This document shows positions 14,231-27,601 of a stretch of 64,000 bases of DNA, piece after piece. Position 1 is the first letter of the stretch, and every line of letters begins with the position of its first letter. A program made the translations under genes and the position numbers. The notes beneath the pieces are model-generated. The model saw nothing but the letters and a program-made list of their open reading frames with translations. It did not search any database and had not been told where the DNA came from. Source of the stretch: Dreissena polymorpha. Its lineage: Eukaryota; Mollusca; Bivalvia; Myida; Dreissenidae. Location of the stretch: NCBI RefSeq assembly GCF_020536995.1, contig NC_068360.1, forward strand, positions 22,093,689 through 22,157,688. The letters run 5' to 3'.

Positions 14231-14412
14231 AGGTCGCCGTGGTGTAGTGGATATGGTGTCCGCCTAGCGACCGGGAGGTCACAGGTTCGATCCCCACCGT
14301 GGGAGCGTTCTCTACATCTCCTCCAAAGACACCAAGTACTGGTTCTAGGCCCAGGAAACGGACTCGAGAGCGTCTATATAAGCCTAAGGCTTTCGATGCA
14401 ATCGAGCTAATA
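14231..14412 (+). mobile_element. tRNA-derived SINE, copy 1
   Basis: A tRNA-like head carries box A (TGGTGTAGTGGA) and box B (GGTTCGATCCC). A non-tRNA body follows, with CACCAAGTACTGGTTCTAGG and AAGCCTAAGGCTTTCGATGC. A diverged copy of head and body lies at 58779. A (TAG)n array follows about 90 bp downstream. Confidence 0.75.
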
Positions 14413-14497
14413 TAAATAGGTTTAAACTAAACAAACTAAACTAATGGCAGTACATTATTGTATTAGAATTAGAAATTTAAACAAGTATTTCGATAGT

Positions 14498-14542
14498 AGA
14501 GTAGCAGTAGTAGTAGTAGTAGTAGTAGGAGTAGTAGTAGTA

Positions 14543-14637
<95 letters not shown>
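14498..14637 (+). repeat. (TAG)n microsatellite
   Basis: About 140 bp of TAG with a few GAG/AAG interruptions near the start. Confidence 0.95.
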
Positions 14638-14890
14638 TATATCATTATTATTATCATTTTTGTTTGAATTTGTATTTATTTCTTTGAAGTATTCTTGAAC
14701 AGATGTAGAACATGTTTCTTTTGTTCACAGTTTGTGAACTCTAATAAGCATAACTATTTACAGAACTAAATATGATAGATCATGTTTTCACTTCTTTAAA
14801 TTAATATAGACATAGTTGATACAGATCTTTAAGATGTTTCAATTGTATGAAACACATACATGTGTATAGGCGATGTATGACTTTGTAATA

Positions 14891-15584
14891 AACGGCCACC
14901 GGAAAAACTTTGCGAAACCGAAATTTCGCAAACTTAAGTACCCTTTTTCTTAAAGATTTGCTACTTTGAGACATAGTATGCGATAAAAGTCTTATCGTTG
15001 ATTAATAATTGGTTATTTTCACTCAAAAAACGTGTTTTCTTCACTATAAAATTTATAAGCAAAGTTGGGGTTCCCATGGGATTTTTGCACTTTCCCATGG
15101 GATTTTCGATTTTCCCATGGGATTTTTTCTCCCATGGGATTTTTTTTCTCCCATAATTTGCAAATGGGAGAAAAATCCCATGGGATTTTGAACATTTTAA
15201 AAAACGTGTTTTATTTGCGTTTGCAAGTATTTTAACGTTATTTAAGGACTGTATATTGGTTTTATGCCAATTATATATAAAAATATTTAGTAATAAAAAA
15301 ATCCCATTTTAAAATGGGAGAAAAAAATCCCATGGGATTTTTTTCTTATTTTGGGAGATTTATTCATGAAACTTTCAGAAACATCATATTTTATGAAATG
15401 ATGAACAACTACGATTATTTAATGCGTTTAGTCGTGTTTAAAAAAAAACAAAAAATCCCATGGTATTTTTAAATCCCATGGGATTTTTAAATCCCATGGG
15501 ATTTTTTCTCCCATGGGATTTTTTTCTCCCATGGGATTTTTTTCCAATGGGATTTTTCAGTTTCGTAAGCCGAATAAGTTTCTT
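14891..15584 (+). mobile_element. CCCATGGG-rich repeat element, copy 1
   Basis: It starts ACGGCCACCGG, then a hairpin (TTTGCGAAA..TTTCGCAAA), then about 130 bp of unique sequence, then about ten CCCATGGGATTTTT motifs in two clusters (15074-15190 and 15300-15555) joined by an AT-rich linker. It ends near AATAAGTTTCTTA. An inverted copy with the same order lies at 34681-35335. Open frames within it are by-products. No known family recognised. Confidence 0.65.
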
Positions 15585-15989
15585 AATGCGAAAAACAACA
15601 ATAAAGGAAATAATAATTATAATTTTGAATAATAAATTGAATAATATAAATAACATGAATATTTTTTTAAATGAGTTACAATTAAAGGTTTATGCTAGTA
15701 GAACTTATCATTTCTTGTTCGAGCAGATGGTTGAGTCCAATTGGTGAGTATGCCAGCTTAGAACCAGTATAAATGCATCGCAGACAGACAACGCTGTCAT
15801 ACTGTACACACCGCTGAGTAACAATCTTTATTGCATTTCATTTGCAACAGAAAATGAACTCCGTAGTATAATTGATCTTATATATGCCCTCTGCTTTTGA
15901 AAGCGTGCAACACATTAACATAACAATAAGTCCATGCCAAAAACTATGTGCAAATTCCATTCAAAGCTATATACACATTATAATATACA
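15585..15989. other. AT-rich stretch, nothing recognised
   Basis: No gene or repeat structure supported. Confidence 0.5.
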
Positions 15990-16140
15990 CATTATAAAGG
16001 TCAGATGACCCGCGTCATGCGAAAATGGGTCTTATGTCATATGCGGCCGAAGTTGGTCCATCCTAGCTTGTCCAACCGCGCAGTCTGGTCAGGTACTACG
16101 CTGACTGAAATATAAAGTCAAGCCATGATTCGTGGTCTCA
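15990..16140 (+). repeat. GCGAAAATGGGTCTTATG interspersed repeat
   Basis: The segment ATGACCCGCGTCATGCGAAAATGGGTC.. through GCGCAGTCTGGTCAGG and TATAAAGTCA resembles a common dreissenid repeat (recall). A degraded inverted copy is at 34128-34262, ending ACATAAGACCCATTTTCGC. Confidence 0.5.
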
Positions 16141-16486
16141 TATCCAAACTCGGTAGCTCCTGTGCGAAACTTTCACCGGAAACGACGGCACCGAGACGGG
16201 CGCTCGAACTTTGCGGATGCGCGTTATATGTTATATATAATAGCGCGATGTGTTTTTTCTTGCCTCAAATTAGTAAGCCCAATCAGCGTTTTATTGTGTT
16301 CTTTGCTTCTACTATTAACAAGAACTTCAACTGATACGAACATGAATTTTATTTTAATATGTTTATTTAATGCTCGGAAAACTCATTGTATATTTAGACT
16401 ACTACTTATAAAACAAAGTCGGGTTTTCAACATCTGTTTTCGGCATAAAAATTGTTATTCCAAACCAGATTTTACGCACTTTACTG

Positions 16487-17183
16487 TACAAAATACCGTT
16501 AGGGCCACCGTGGTTACTCATTAAAATCCAGAGGGCGAGAATGCGAGAACGCGAAAGTACGATGACGACAGTGCGACAATACGATGGCGACAATGCGTTC
16601 GTACGATTGCGAAAACGCGCTAGTACGATGACGACAATGCGACAGTGCGACAATACAATGGCGGCAGTGCGATAGTACGGGGGCGACAATGCGATAGTCA
16701 TATCGTACTGTCGCCGTGGTATCATCGCAATGTCGCCATCGTTCTATCGCATTGTCGCCATCGTATTGTCGCACTGTCGCCATCGCATTTTCGAATTGCC
16801 GCCATCATACTATCGCGTTATCGCATTGGCACCATCGTACTATCGCACTGTCGGCCATCGCCATCGTATTGTCGCACTGTCGTCATCGTATTTTCGCACT
16901 GTCGTCATCGTATTATCGCACTATCGAACTGTAGTATTGTCGCCATCGTACTATCTCACTGTCGCCATCGTATTGTCGCACTGTCGTCATCGCACTGTCT
17001 GATTGTCGTCATCGTATTATCGCGTTCTCGCATTGTCGCCATCGCACTATCGCATTGTCGCCATCGTATTGTCACCCTGTCATCATCGTATTGTCACATT
17101 GTCGCCATCGTACTATCGCGTTCTCGCGTTCTCGCCCTCTGGATTTTAATGTGTAACCACGATGGCACTAACGGTATTCCGTA
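16487..17183. mobile_element. Foldback element, copy 1, with inverted minisatellite core
   Basis: Outer inverted arms pair 16487-16537 (TAC..AATACCGTTAG..GTGGTTAC..AATCCAGAGGGCGA) with 17131-17183. The core is made of degenerate units of about 22 bp (CGATAGTACGATGGCGACAATG type): about 170 bp in one orientation, a small palindromic centre GATAGTCATATCG near 16696, then about 440 bp in the other orientation. Flanks TTACTG (left) and ATACTG (right) may be a 6-bp target repeat with one change. The open frames here are by-products of the repeat. No transposase is present. Confidence 0.75.
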
Positions 17184-17286
17184 ATACTGCTAAAGCACAG
17201 TATGATTAGGTCACTCCCAATGCTCAAATCTCTATGTCTATTTTAGTAACAACACATGTCTATGGAAGGATATTTAGGTAAAAGTT

Positions 17287-17518
17287 ACATCATTCGTGGT
17301 GAATATTTACATTATGACTGATGCTTATTCTAATTTGCTTTATGACAATTCCAACATGCTTGTTGTCTATTCGTTTATACTTGATGATTGCTGCAACATT
17401 ACATCATTCATGAATAATATTTACATTATGCGTGATGTTTTTTCTAACATGCTTCATGACAGTTCCAACATGCTTGTTCTCTATCGGTTATACTTGATGA
17501 TTGTTTCAACATGCTTGG
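17287..17518 (+). repeat. Two tandem copies of a 116-bp unit
   Basis: Both copies share ACATCATTC.TG, ATATTTACATTATG, TTCCAACATGCTTGTT and TTATACTTGATGATTG. The frame through them is a by-product. Confidence 0.75.
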
Positions 17519-18433
17519 TGACTATCCAATGTTTGTGTGTTCATTATTCCTGAAACCAGTCATAATCGGTTTTGCCACTAAGCGTCATTAACAACGGCAG
17601 TTAGCAACAGGCAGTAAGCAGAATGCAAGTTACTAAATTATGACAACAGGTGGCGCGCGTTTATTTTCCGTATGTTGAATAAATTACTTTTCGGAAAAAA
17701 AAGCGAAAACATCCGAATCATTTTGACTAGTAAACTGAATAAGCTGAATTAGTTCCCTTCGCTATATAATCTCCATTAAACTAAATACGTTCATTTTTGC
17801 CATGAATACCAGTAAGTTTACACAATGAATTGACTGCCGTGAATGTTTTTGATATTTGTAAGATGCAATTGGCACTCAAGAAATTATACATGTATTTTAT
17901 TCAGAACATAACGGGGCTGATGTGTTGGAATTGTGGCCCTTCCCTAGTCCAAATAATTACAGTAGACGTAATCTACCGATGTGCATTGCATATCGACCTC
18001 ATATTTATAAAGTAGCCCAAACCCCCATTGCCACAGACCTGTGCGTGAAACTTTCAGATTTCTCTAGTCTGTTTACCATGCTATAATTACAATTTCTATA
18101 AACACATATTTATCATTTTATGACTATATAATGTCTGTGGTATACAGAGAAACCTGAAAGTTACAAGTACTCGTGTCTAGTACTGTACAACTATTGTACT
18201 CCTCGTTGAGAAAACAACTACTTCATCTACATGTATTAAAATATCATAAAACATAATTTTCAATCAAGTTGGAAAAAATTAATAAATAAATGTCATATAA
18301 ACAGGTTTGTCATGAACGTTGACGTCGCTCTTGGTTACCAGAAAAATTCCCACGCACGGATTTCAACCGTCATTGTTTACAATCAATTAAGTGCATAAGT
18401 ACTTGAATTTGTATAGTGTTTTTTAAAAGTGTC
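17519..18433. other. AT-rich stretch, nothing recognised
   Basis: No gene supported. It ends at the outer edge of the 1-kb palindrome. Confidence 0.5.
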
Positions 18434-19408
18434 CAGCTACAGGTGGTTAGCGTGTGGCTATAATACTAGTTAGTGAAAACATATTGTGGAATGATAAGTA
18501 ATCGTATTATAACAAAAAATCAACTTTTCTTAAAAAAAAATAAGTTAAATATATATTCAACAAGGTATCCAACTCGAAATCATCCGAAAACGGGATGCAT
18601 CGTTTTAAACAGCCATTACTTCATCAATTTTGCAGCGATTTTCACGATCTTGGTCTTATTCAACGCAGAAATAAATTTCCTTTCTGGAAATGTATATGTC
18701 TTGCAATATTTTTACAAATACTGGGTCAACTTTTAAAAAATAACACGATACACAACTCGCGTGACCCAGCTGTGATCGATCAGACAGTATTCATGACTGA
18801 AATCTTCAAGGGGAAATGGGCATTTTCCCTGCAAAGTTCACGAACCTCGATACCATAATTCAATAAAACGTATGAAAAAAACATTCTTACCGTGCTTGCC
18901 GTAGAATTATGCATCAAAACTAACTGTCCAGCGCATTTTCAAACCTTTGTTTACATACATTTCAACCAACTGACATTTTAAACACAAGAGTGATTTCATT
19001 GCTCCAATGCGGAGTTGTGTCTTTACAACTGGAGATTTCATTCATAAATACGGTCTGATCGATAACAACTGGGTCAAGCGAATTATGTATAGCTTTATTT
19101 CTTAAAATTTGACCCAGCATGTGTAGAAATATAACAATATATATATACATTTCCTAAAAGGAAATTCATTTCTGCGTTGAATAAGACCGGGTCATGAAAA
19201 TCGCTGCAAAATTAATTTAGTAATGGCTGCTCAAAACGATGCACCCCGTTTTCGGATGATTTCGAGTTGGATACCTTGTTATATATAAAACGGTAGTGAT
19301 TTTATTTTTATATAGAAAATTTGATTTTTCGTTTTAATATGATTATTTATCATTCAAAAAGATGTTTTCACTAATTATTATCATAGCCACACGCTAACCA
19401 CCTGTGTG
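18434..19408. repeat. Large imperfect palindrome, about 1 kb
   Basis: Left arm about 18434-18815 and right arm about 19030-19408 are reverse complements at roughly 80 percent by eye, around a spacer of about 215 bp. Landmarks are CAGGTGGTTAGCGTGTGGCT at the outer edges, AAGGTATCCAACTCGAAATC and GATCGATCAGAC. GTCCAGC lies beside both ends. Both arms keep short similar peptides (HNSRDPAVIDQTVF and HNSLDPVVIDQTVF), so it may have copied a coding exon, but no gene can be built. Confidence 0.7.
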
Positions 19409-22400
19409 TCCAGCACGTGTGCCGGGAGAACAGGGCTTAATGTATTTTTTGTTAAGCTCTATAATATTTATACCCAATCTGTATGAAAAAATGTCGGTGA
19501 ACATTATTCCGGTGTTAATTTTTGAAAATATTGAGGCATTCGTTAATTATGGATCTAAAACGGAACATTAATCCGCAAAAAAAAAAACACCGGGCATATT
19601 GCATATTAGATCGGACACATGAAATTATTTCGAAAGAAAGCAATAAGAGTTTCAATTCTACATGAGTAAGTCTCGCTGTGCACGATTACGCTCTTACTGC
19701 TCGTATATATTTGACTCTTGGCAAATACCTAGTGTTTTATTTTGCTTAATCTAAATTGTGTCATGCATCTATATGCACTTAAAGCAGCATGACCAACAGC
19801 TCTTTCATATGTGAAAGAGATTGACACGAAATACCTACCCATCTATAATAAAGTTTATATGTGCACTTCAAAATTATAGTTTTAAAGCATTTTATGTGGT
19901 GCAATATAAAAGTACTCTAGTAAATTTGAAATTATGTAATCGATTTTCTCTCAACATACATGCAAAGTTCCAGATAACTTTTTCAGCAAAATCTTGGTTT
20001 ACACTCTATAATAATCCAGCCTTAAAGTCTATTATTAATTCTTTTTTTTCAGGTAAATATAATTTTTGGCACATCCGCATTTAGGTTTATAGTCTAAGAA
20101 GAGCTAATGACAATTGCCGGGTTACAGCAGACTTTTTGCGATAAAAGGACCAGATAATGGAAAACGTTCGGCTTTTCGACTGTTGTAAAGATGGTCTGTT
20201 ATTCATAATAACGTTAAAGTGCTGTTGATTTCATAATTGTAATGAGGGCCTAGACGAGTGGGAACTCATTGATAAAATGTTTACATTATATGCATTGATA
20301 TTGAGTTTTACGCATGATCACACATTTTGAATTCTTATTTTATTTGTCCAATGTGTAACCGTACGCACAGAATTTAAGTCTACTTTTTTACTAAATTTAA
20401 TTCAATTTTTTACGACTTTAAGCGTCTTATCTGGAGCTCTGCATACATGCATTAGTAGCATATATTGAAATATATCCATAGACTTTCTTTGGTTATTGCA
20501 GGTAAATTACTGTACAAAAATTATGGTTAGTCATTACCCAAAAAAAAGTTAAGTCTACAAACACGCGGTTAATTTCGGTTCAGTAGCAAATATCTTACAA
20601 AGGTGCGCAACTTCTCCTATAACATAAAATTTCCGTTATACGCCGTAAATTTCCGTAGTCCTCCGTAGCATTTCGGAATGACTGTCAATTGACATCATTA
20701 TATCATGCATGATAGTATGTTGCTTTGTGCTTGGGTGAAACTCACATCTTACCATCGCGTTAATTTATTAAACGCATTAATATTTGATTTCATTATGCAC
20801 TGCGCCTATTGCACAAGTCTCTCTGCACAAACCAACATACACATATGCAGCATGCAATTAACGAACAAGAATGTTGCATCTGTACACATGCATGATACCA
20901 TTAAGCAGAATGTAAATAGACATTGGACATCAGGCAAGATGTAAGTGTCATCAAGCATGAAAAGGTGTCTACATACTAATTGAAAGTACCATCAAGAATC
21001 ATGACACAGTCACAAAGAAGGATGTAATTTTTACCTAAATACCCTTCCATATTTGTCGGCACTGTGTGTTTGCTTAATTTCACTGAAGAACGTCTACTGG
21101 TAAATCTTACAAAAAAAGTGATAAATAAGACTGAGTAGCAATTTTTTCGGCGTTGCTGTTTAACGTCAAATTTGGCCTTTCAACGAACTTCTTAAAAGCC
21201 CATTGAATTTTAATGAAGAAGTTTCCCGCTTGTAGGTCCGAATGAATTAAATCAAATTTTGCAATTGGCAATTTGATAGAAATCCCCATAAAACATTGCA
21301 CATAGCTTTCTGAAATAAACAGGCCACATTGAACGCATTCACGATATCCAACAGCTCTCTTTGCAAAGACCTATCTAGTGTTTCTTGGCCGTGTAAGATC
21401 TATAATTAGAACATCGTCACCTAAACATCTACTAATAGAAGAGCATATTTTGGGGAAACAAATTCAATAAGAGTATAAAACGTCCACGATCAATAATGTG
21501 TAGTTTGTTAAAGATATCACGGCAGTAAAAACATAGCACTTTAAAGAGACCACAATCTGGTACATTTGGTCAATTGTTGCGTCCGTGGCGGACAATACAT
21601 TTTTAAAAAGAAAGCGTACAAAAAAGCAAACACAAAGTTCTTCGTAAGCTTGTTTTAATCTTAAAAACACATAATCGACAGTCATTCCAGTCAAATACAA
21701 TACTAACAGTCAGCACTCTAGAGATCAAAATTGCGGATATAAATATTTAATTCAGGGATATCAAGTGTATCAAGTTCGAATTCCGGAAAAAATAGCCGGT
21801 AGTCTGGGGCATTAGGTCCCTTACAGGGATAAAAGGTAAATCCCCGCCCGAGCCGTAGCTAACTGATTTATTGTAGTCTTTCTAGTTGCAATTTCTGGTG
21901 AGTACAATGCGGAATATTACGGATATTTGCAACATGTCGAAGATTTTCGGAAAGTAGCGAAGAGGTTTTCGTCAGTTAATATTCATGTCCGTGCCGGCCG
22001 CTAACTTATCAGAATCAATAAAAAAGAACCAGGAAAAATCGGTACCGATCGCAAATTTCCGGAATTCCGATAAAGCTTCAACATAATTTGTTCTCAAATG
22101 ATCGCGTACTCGAACGAATCTGTCCCTACGCCTCCAACTCCCTTTAAATCTCATCGGACGTACATTGATCTCAAAATCTATCCTTGACGACTCAAATCAT
22201 ATTTCCTGAATAGTTTGGCCTATTGACGTCCCTGTAATTATAACAATGGTCTTTTGGATAAACACCGCTAAGTTGTTGCAATATAATAACCGTTTAAAAT
22301 AGTTACCGGTTTTCATTTAATAAAATGATTAAGTCATATTCGAGATTTCAGCGATTGCCAATATTTTGCTTTTGTTTCTCATAAGCATATGGTGCTTGGT

Positions 22401-22537
22401 ATCTGCTATTGACTCCTATGTAGATTGCAAATATTACATAACCCTTACAGCGGCCGAGCGCAGATATCTGCATTTGGCCGCTAAAAAGAAAAATCTTTGC
22501 GCATTAATTTAATTCAAATCTCATTATCATAATCAAA
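19409..22537. other. AT-rich stretch, nothing recognised
   Basis: Several frames of 60-87 codons occur on both strands, none with family signal or splice context. No repeat structure seen. Confidence 0.5.
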
Positions 22538-22564
22538 ATCATCATCATCGTCGTCGTCGTCACT

Positions 22565-22600
<36 letters not shown>

Positions 22601-22643
22601 TTCTTCTTCTTCTTCTTCCTCCTCCTCCTCCTCATCATCATTA
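22538..22643 (+). repeat. Compound trinucleotide array (ATC/GTC/ACC/TTC/TCC)
   Basis: Blocks of CATCAT, GTCGTC, CCACCA, CATCAT, TTCTTC and CTCCTC follow each other. The 178-codon minus frame over it is a by-product. Confidence 0.9.
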
Positions 22644-23739
22644 ACAACAACAGCAACACCAACTTAACATCATCATCAAACAACAATAAACATCGGTAGC
22701 ATACAATGTGCTTCATCAACCATACATAATTATATGCGTTAAAACACCATAATAGAACAGCATGAATGAAGCTGTCTATTACTCTTTTATATTTCCTATA
22801 CCAATATTTTTTTTTCGTTAATTGAAGGACTAGTTGAAATCTTCTATAAAAGCCCTCCCACCCCCCCAAAATAAAAAAAAAATAAAACATAATAATAATA
22901 ACCCTAGCAAACAACAATAAACATAGGTTAGTTAGTATACACTGTGCTTTAGCAACCATGCATAATGAATGTTTATGACTTCGGACCGTTGTGATCAAAT
23001 TTAAAAAAGCAAGATGGTATGTATGCGGCACACAACACATAGATAATTATAGTTTTATACCTTAAACGTAGTTCATCAAAATAAAGATAAGTTATTATCT
23101 ATGTAATACTTAAATTAGGTTTATAACGTATGCATATTTGTCTAAAACTTGTGAAATGTGATTCGTAAGCCGACGACAACATTATCATTCGGACCCTTCT
23201 CCCCACCTAACAATCGAGATTAAACACCTGTGGAGATCCCGATCTTATCAATGAATAAACCGGTTCAATGATGTCAAGTCAAATAAAACATACTATTACT
23301 ATCCAAATAAATATCTATCAAAAAATGTAAATTGATATACCTACTTAACTAAAACTAAACTTAAACGATTAGCAAGAAAACTATATAAAGAAGAAGCAGG
23401 CAAAGTAGACAAATTAATTGTAACATATGTTTTCTCAGTCTCCCACTGTTGAACAATATAAATATTATTTATCGCCATCCCAAAAGGGATCTTTATCACA
23501 CGTTTGGCTCAACTAATATATAATTGTGACAGGACAAACTGTCAACAAATACCTTGTTAATGTTTTATACATAACTCCAATCAAAGGTCAACTTCCAAGG
23601 AAACTGCGGCATGTTAAAACTTTTGATTATGACAAAATGTTGTTTAGTACAAATCAGTACAATAGCGTCTGTTATGTGGCCTATACTAATCCAGTTAAAT
23701 AAAACTTTAATCGCCGAAAAGTTTAGATTCTTTACACCT
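22644..23739. other. AT-rich stretch with one local duplication
   Basis: The segment CAAACAACAATAAACAT.GGT with ATACA.TGTGCTT..CAACCATACATAAT recurs at about 22678-22730 and 22910-22970. Otherwise nothing recognised. Confidence 0.45.
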
Positions 23740-24261
23740 TTAAAGGGGCCTTTTCACAGATTTTGGCATTTTTTTTAACTTATTCATTAAATGCTTTATA
23801 TTGATAAATGTAAACTTTGGATCATAAAAGCTCCAGTAAAAAATCAAGAAAAAAAAAAAAAAAAAAAGGAAATGTACATTGCCCGGAGCAGGGTTCGAAC
23901 CAGTGACCCCTGGAGTCCTGGCAGAGTCCTGTAGTATAAACGCTTATGCCTACTGAGCTATTCCGCCGAGTACACATTCTCGACGTATTTTATACCTTAT
24001 ATAAGCAATCTTCGTAGTTTCACAAAATTTAACGACAAAAACAGAACTCTCCAAATTATTCAATCGTTTCGCGTTGCAACGCTTTATAATTTTTAGGTTT
24101 TAAAATCGTCAAAAGATGCATATAATGGCTATATTAGAGCATGGTTAATGTTCAGTATTACTGTTTCCTCACAAATATCATAACTAAAACGAAAACTTAC
24201 GAATCTGAAACAACTTTTTTCAATTTTGTCAATTTACCAAAGCGTGAAAAGATCCCTTTAA
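23740..24261 (-). mobile_element. tRNA-cored TIR element, copy 2, minus orientation
   Basis: Ends are TTAAAGGGGCCTTTTCAC (23740) and GTGAAAAGATCCCTTTAA (24261). TTAA is present at both ends. The tRNA-like core on minus (about 23965-23882) has box A TAGCTCAGTAGG and box B GGTTCGAACCC. The 5' half of this core differs from the other two copies, while the 3' half (GGACTCCAGGGGTCACTGG) is shared. Confidence 0.75.
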
Positions 24262-24374
24262 GAAAATATATATAACAGTTCTTTCCTGTTTTAACAAAAT
24301 GATACATTTAAAAATAAATTATGAAGCATCGCTAGCAATATTAGAAAGAGAAGTAGAAAAAGGATTATTATCAA

Positions 24375-24919
24375 TAGTAGCAGTAGCAGCAGCAGCAGCA
24401 GCAGCAGTAGCAGCAGCAGCAGTAGCAGTAGCAGAATCAGTAGCAGTAGCAGTAGCAGTAGCACTAGCACTAGCAGTAGAAGTAGCAGTATCAGTAGCCG
24501 TATCAGTAGCAGTAACAGTAGCAGCAGCAACAGCAGCAGAGGCAGCAGCAGCAGCAGTAGCAGTAGCACTATCAGAAGCAACAGCAGCAGCGGCAGTGGC
24601 AGCGGCAGTGGCAGTAGCAGTGGCAGTAGCAGTGGCAGTAGCAGTGGCAGTAGCAGTGGCAGTAGCAGTGGCAGTAGCAGTGGCAGTAGCAGTGGCAGTA
24701 GCAGTGGCAGTAGCAGTGGCAGTAGCAGTAGCACTATCAGTAGCAGCAGCAGCAGCAGCACTGGAAGCGGCAGTGGCAGCGGCAGTGGCAGTGGCAGCGG
24801 CAGTGGCAGCGGCAGTGGCAGCGGCAGTGGCAGCGGGCAGTGGCAGTGGCAGCGGCAGCGGCAGCGGCAGCAGTAGCAGTAGCAGTAGCAGTAAGAGTAG
24901 CCGAAGCAGTAGCAGTAGC
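24375..24919 (+). repeat. AGTAGC/AGTGGC/AGCGGC compound array
   Basis: About 545 bp of GCAGTA and GCAGTG hexamer mixtures, including a regular 12-mer (GGCAGTAGCAGT) at about 24610-24730 and a GC-richer end (GGCAGCGGCAGT). Long Ala/Val or Leu/Pro frames on both strands are by-products. Confidence 0.95.
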
Positions 24920-27601
24920 GGCTTTTTGCTTTTTGTTTTAGAAGTGTTTGTCGTATAAGAAGAACGCAAGGAAGACAAATTAATTGTAACATGTGTTATC
25001 TTAGTCTCCGTTGTAGTAGTATTTGTTGTATCTACACAGCCATTTTTCAGTCACCTGAGAGACATGTTTTTATAAGAGATTTAATTGTGGACCAATACAT
25101 CGTGTATTAATATCAGTGTACCCACTGGGACACCACATGGGGCGAGGATTAACAGATAAACTAGGCCTTCAATTAATTATGCGCCTAGAGGCAAACAATA
25201 CTATAACTTACTGATAATTTTAGGATTGGGATGTGTTTGTATCTTATTTGAAATTAGCTAGCTTAATTCAAAAACTAATTATAGCCTCAATATTATCACA
25301 AGAACATCATCACATATTCATTGTGCAATATATAATCATATCACCATCACAATATGCCAGAGCGTTAGTATTTATTGTGCATACATATCCTTCAGCAACA
25401 TTTACAAAACTTATTACAAACCAACCGCTCAAGCTTTAATTAAGATTGATTTCAATTTATATTATGACATACATTAAAGATCACTGTCAATTAATTAAAA
25501 AATAGCTTGATGCTTCGTACTCAGCGATTTAAATAAAAGAAACGTTGCGTACACAATAATTGGGGTTAATAAAAAAAGTCTGCAATTAAAATAATCAAAT
25601 TTAAATAATACTAGATTTAGTTTCAAATTGTCGCTCAAAAAATGTATCAGTTATATCAGTTACTAGGGAATCGATTTGTTTAATCTCCGCAATCCAATAA
25701 TAATTATGGTGTTTGTATGACAAATTAATAGCTATTCGTCATTGAATGTATGATACTCATAAAAATATTGAAACAATAACCACAACAACAACAACATATG
25801 TGATTATGTATATATCTTCTTCAGATACTCTGTGTCATACTTTCAAAATTATCATCATAAGATTCATAATAATAAAATAAACACTATTGCCATCTTAGTA
25901 AAAACCAACTTAGCCGTTATGCTAATGATTTTATGTTCAGTATGCGTGTACATTTCAATATTATATAACAACAAGTGTTCACAAATACTTATGTTTAATA
26001 AATATTAAAAACATGAGAACCAATGAAGGTATTTCATTTTAATAGACTAGTTTTACCGTGTGTGTACATTCATATAAAATCTTTTGAAAATCACACTTGA
26101 GATAATGTCTTTAGGTTTTGCTATTTCTAATCAATTTAAACACCATAAAACCACCGTATTTTCTCTTACATTCTATTTTTTTTTACATTTCCTTTTTAAG
26201 CCAAAATATTTATGTTTTCATGATTCTAAATTTTCGGACATACGGATTTTCGTACAGTCAGTTAAACAGCGCTATTTTATCAGATTTTGACCCTGTTTTT
26301 GCTTATCTGATGACCCTTCGGTCATGCATTTTTACAACCGGATTAAAGTAATAAAACAGAATCATGCCTAAGGGCAATCGACCATTACATTTGCGTACTT
26401 GGGTAAATTACCTTGTAAACCTCTAATAAGCAATGGTTCCTTCCAACAGCGTTTGAAATGATATCGTATTAAGAAAGCCAAACGTTTATTGTTTTTACTT
26501 TTTATATATTATTTCAGTTGATTGCAAAGCTGTTAAGTTGCATTTTAAAAGTAAAGAACGAAGGGAACAACACAATAAAATTATGTACACTGATGTATTA
26601 TTTCTACTTCAATTAAATAGTTGACAAACAAACATAACACACTTGTCTCTAAATATTTTTCGTATTTAAATTTTCCAACACGAAAAACAATATCTTTAAG
26701 TGAACGGAAACTTATAATTATTACGGCATATAGTAAAAGCAGAGTTGTCTGAACCATAAGTAAAATAAAAAATAAAAAATGACACAGCTTATTTTTCCCT
26801 CAAGTGTTAATGATAATATGGATAAACAATTAAAAATACATAAAGTCAATTGTGTTGATTACTCGTTATTGAAATATTGCAATGCCAATTATAAGACATC
26901 TGATTAAAAACAAAATGTATGGTGGAATACCTAATCTGGAAATACAAACTAATGATACCATTAATGCAACAACAACAATCACATCTTTTCAAGCGCAATC
27001 AGAAAACTGCTACAGCTTTGTATTAACAAACATAAATATGTTTGTGCTTATAGATTTAGATAAACTTCAAATCTTTAAGCGTGCTATGAATTGAATATAA
27101 TTTATATTTAAAAGTTTTGCTACTCTGTTGATAACTAGCAACAGCAAAAAGGAAGATACCATTTTTTATCATCTAATTTTATTTATATTTCATTGTTTAT
27201 TTGTTTATGATCACAAGGATTGTTTGGATAACAGAGTGTGTCTAGATATACCGGTACCCTTAAAAATATTTTTATGAATTGCAATTAAGCGTAGAAATTA
27301 AACAGGCCCTAATACAGACACCATTTTTATCGGAATGCGATTATAGTTTCAATAGCAACTCGTAACGCTTTTTGGATTGAATGTGTAATGACTACTTTTA
27401 GCGACAAATTGACTTGGTCAAATACTGCATCTTAAACGGATAAATAAAATTGAAACCATTTATTTTCAATATTATCAACATTATTATTTAGTTATTAATA
27501 CATTAAGCAGCAAACTCTATTAATCAAAAAGATTTGATATAACATCCGAATTCACTACAAAAATGAGCTGAGCGATAGGTTTTACGGTTGTTGAAATTGT
27601 T
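24920..27601. other. AT-rich stretch, nothing recognised
   Basis: Frames of 68-77 codons only, AT-rich composition, no splice-linked model and no repeat seen. Confidence 0.5.

Noticed and set aside
15074-15555. CRISPR-like spacing of CCCATGGG repeats
   Set aside because: Repeats are 14 bp with near-constant AT spacers, the genome is eukaryotic, and no cas gene exists; it is a tandem motif array.
16132-16524. 130-codon plus frame
   Set aside because: It overlaps a repeat and the foldback end, has no family signal and no splice context.
16514-17184. 179-codon frame with repeated SPSYCRTVVIVLSHCRH-like units
   Set aside because: The repeat protein look comes from the foldback minisatellite; similar frames exist on both strands and in all phases.
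24291-24992. Long Ala/Val, Leu/Pro and Ser/Thr frames on both strands
   Set aside because: They are translations of the AGTAGC-type microsatellite; every frame is open because the repeat lacks stops.
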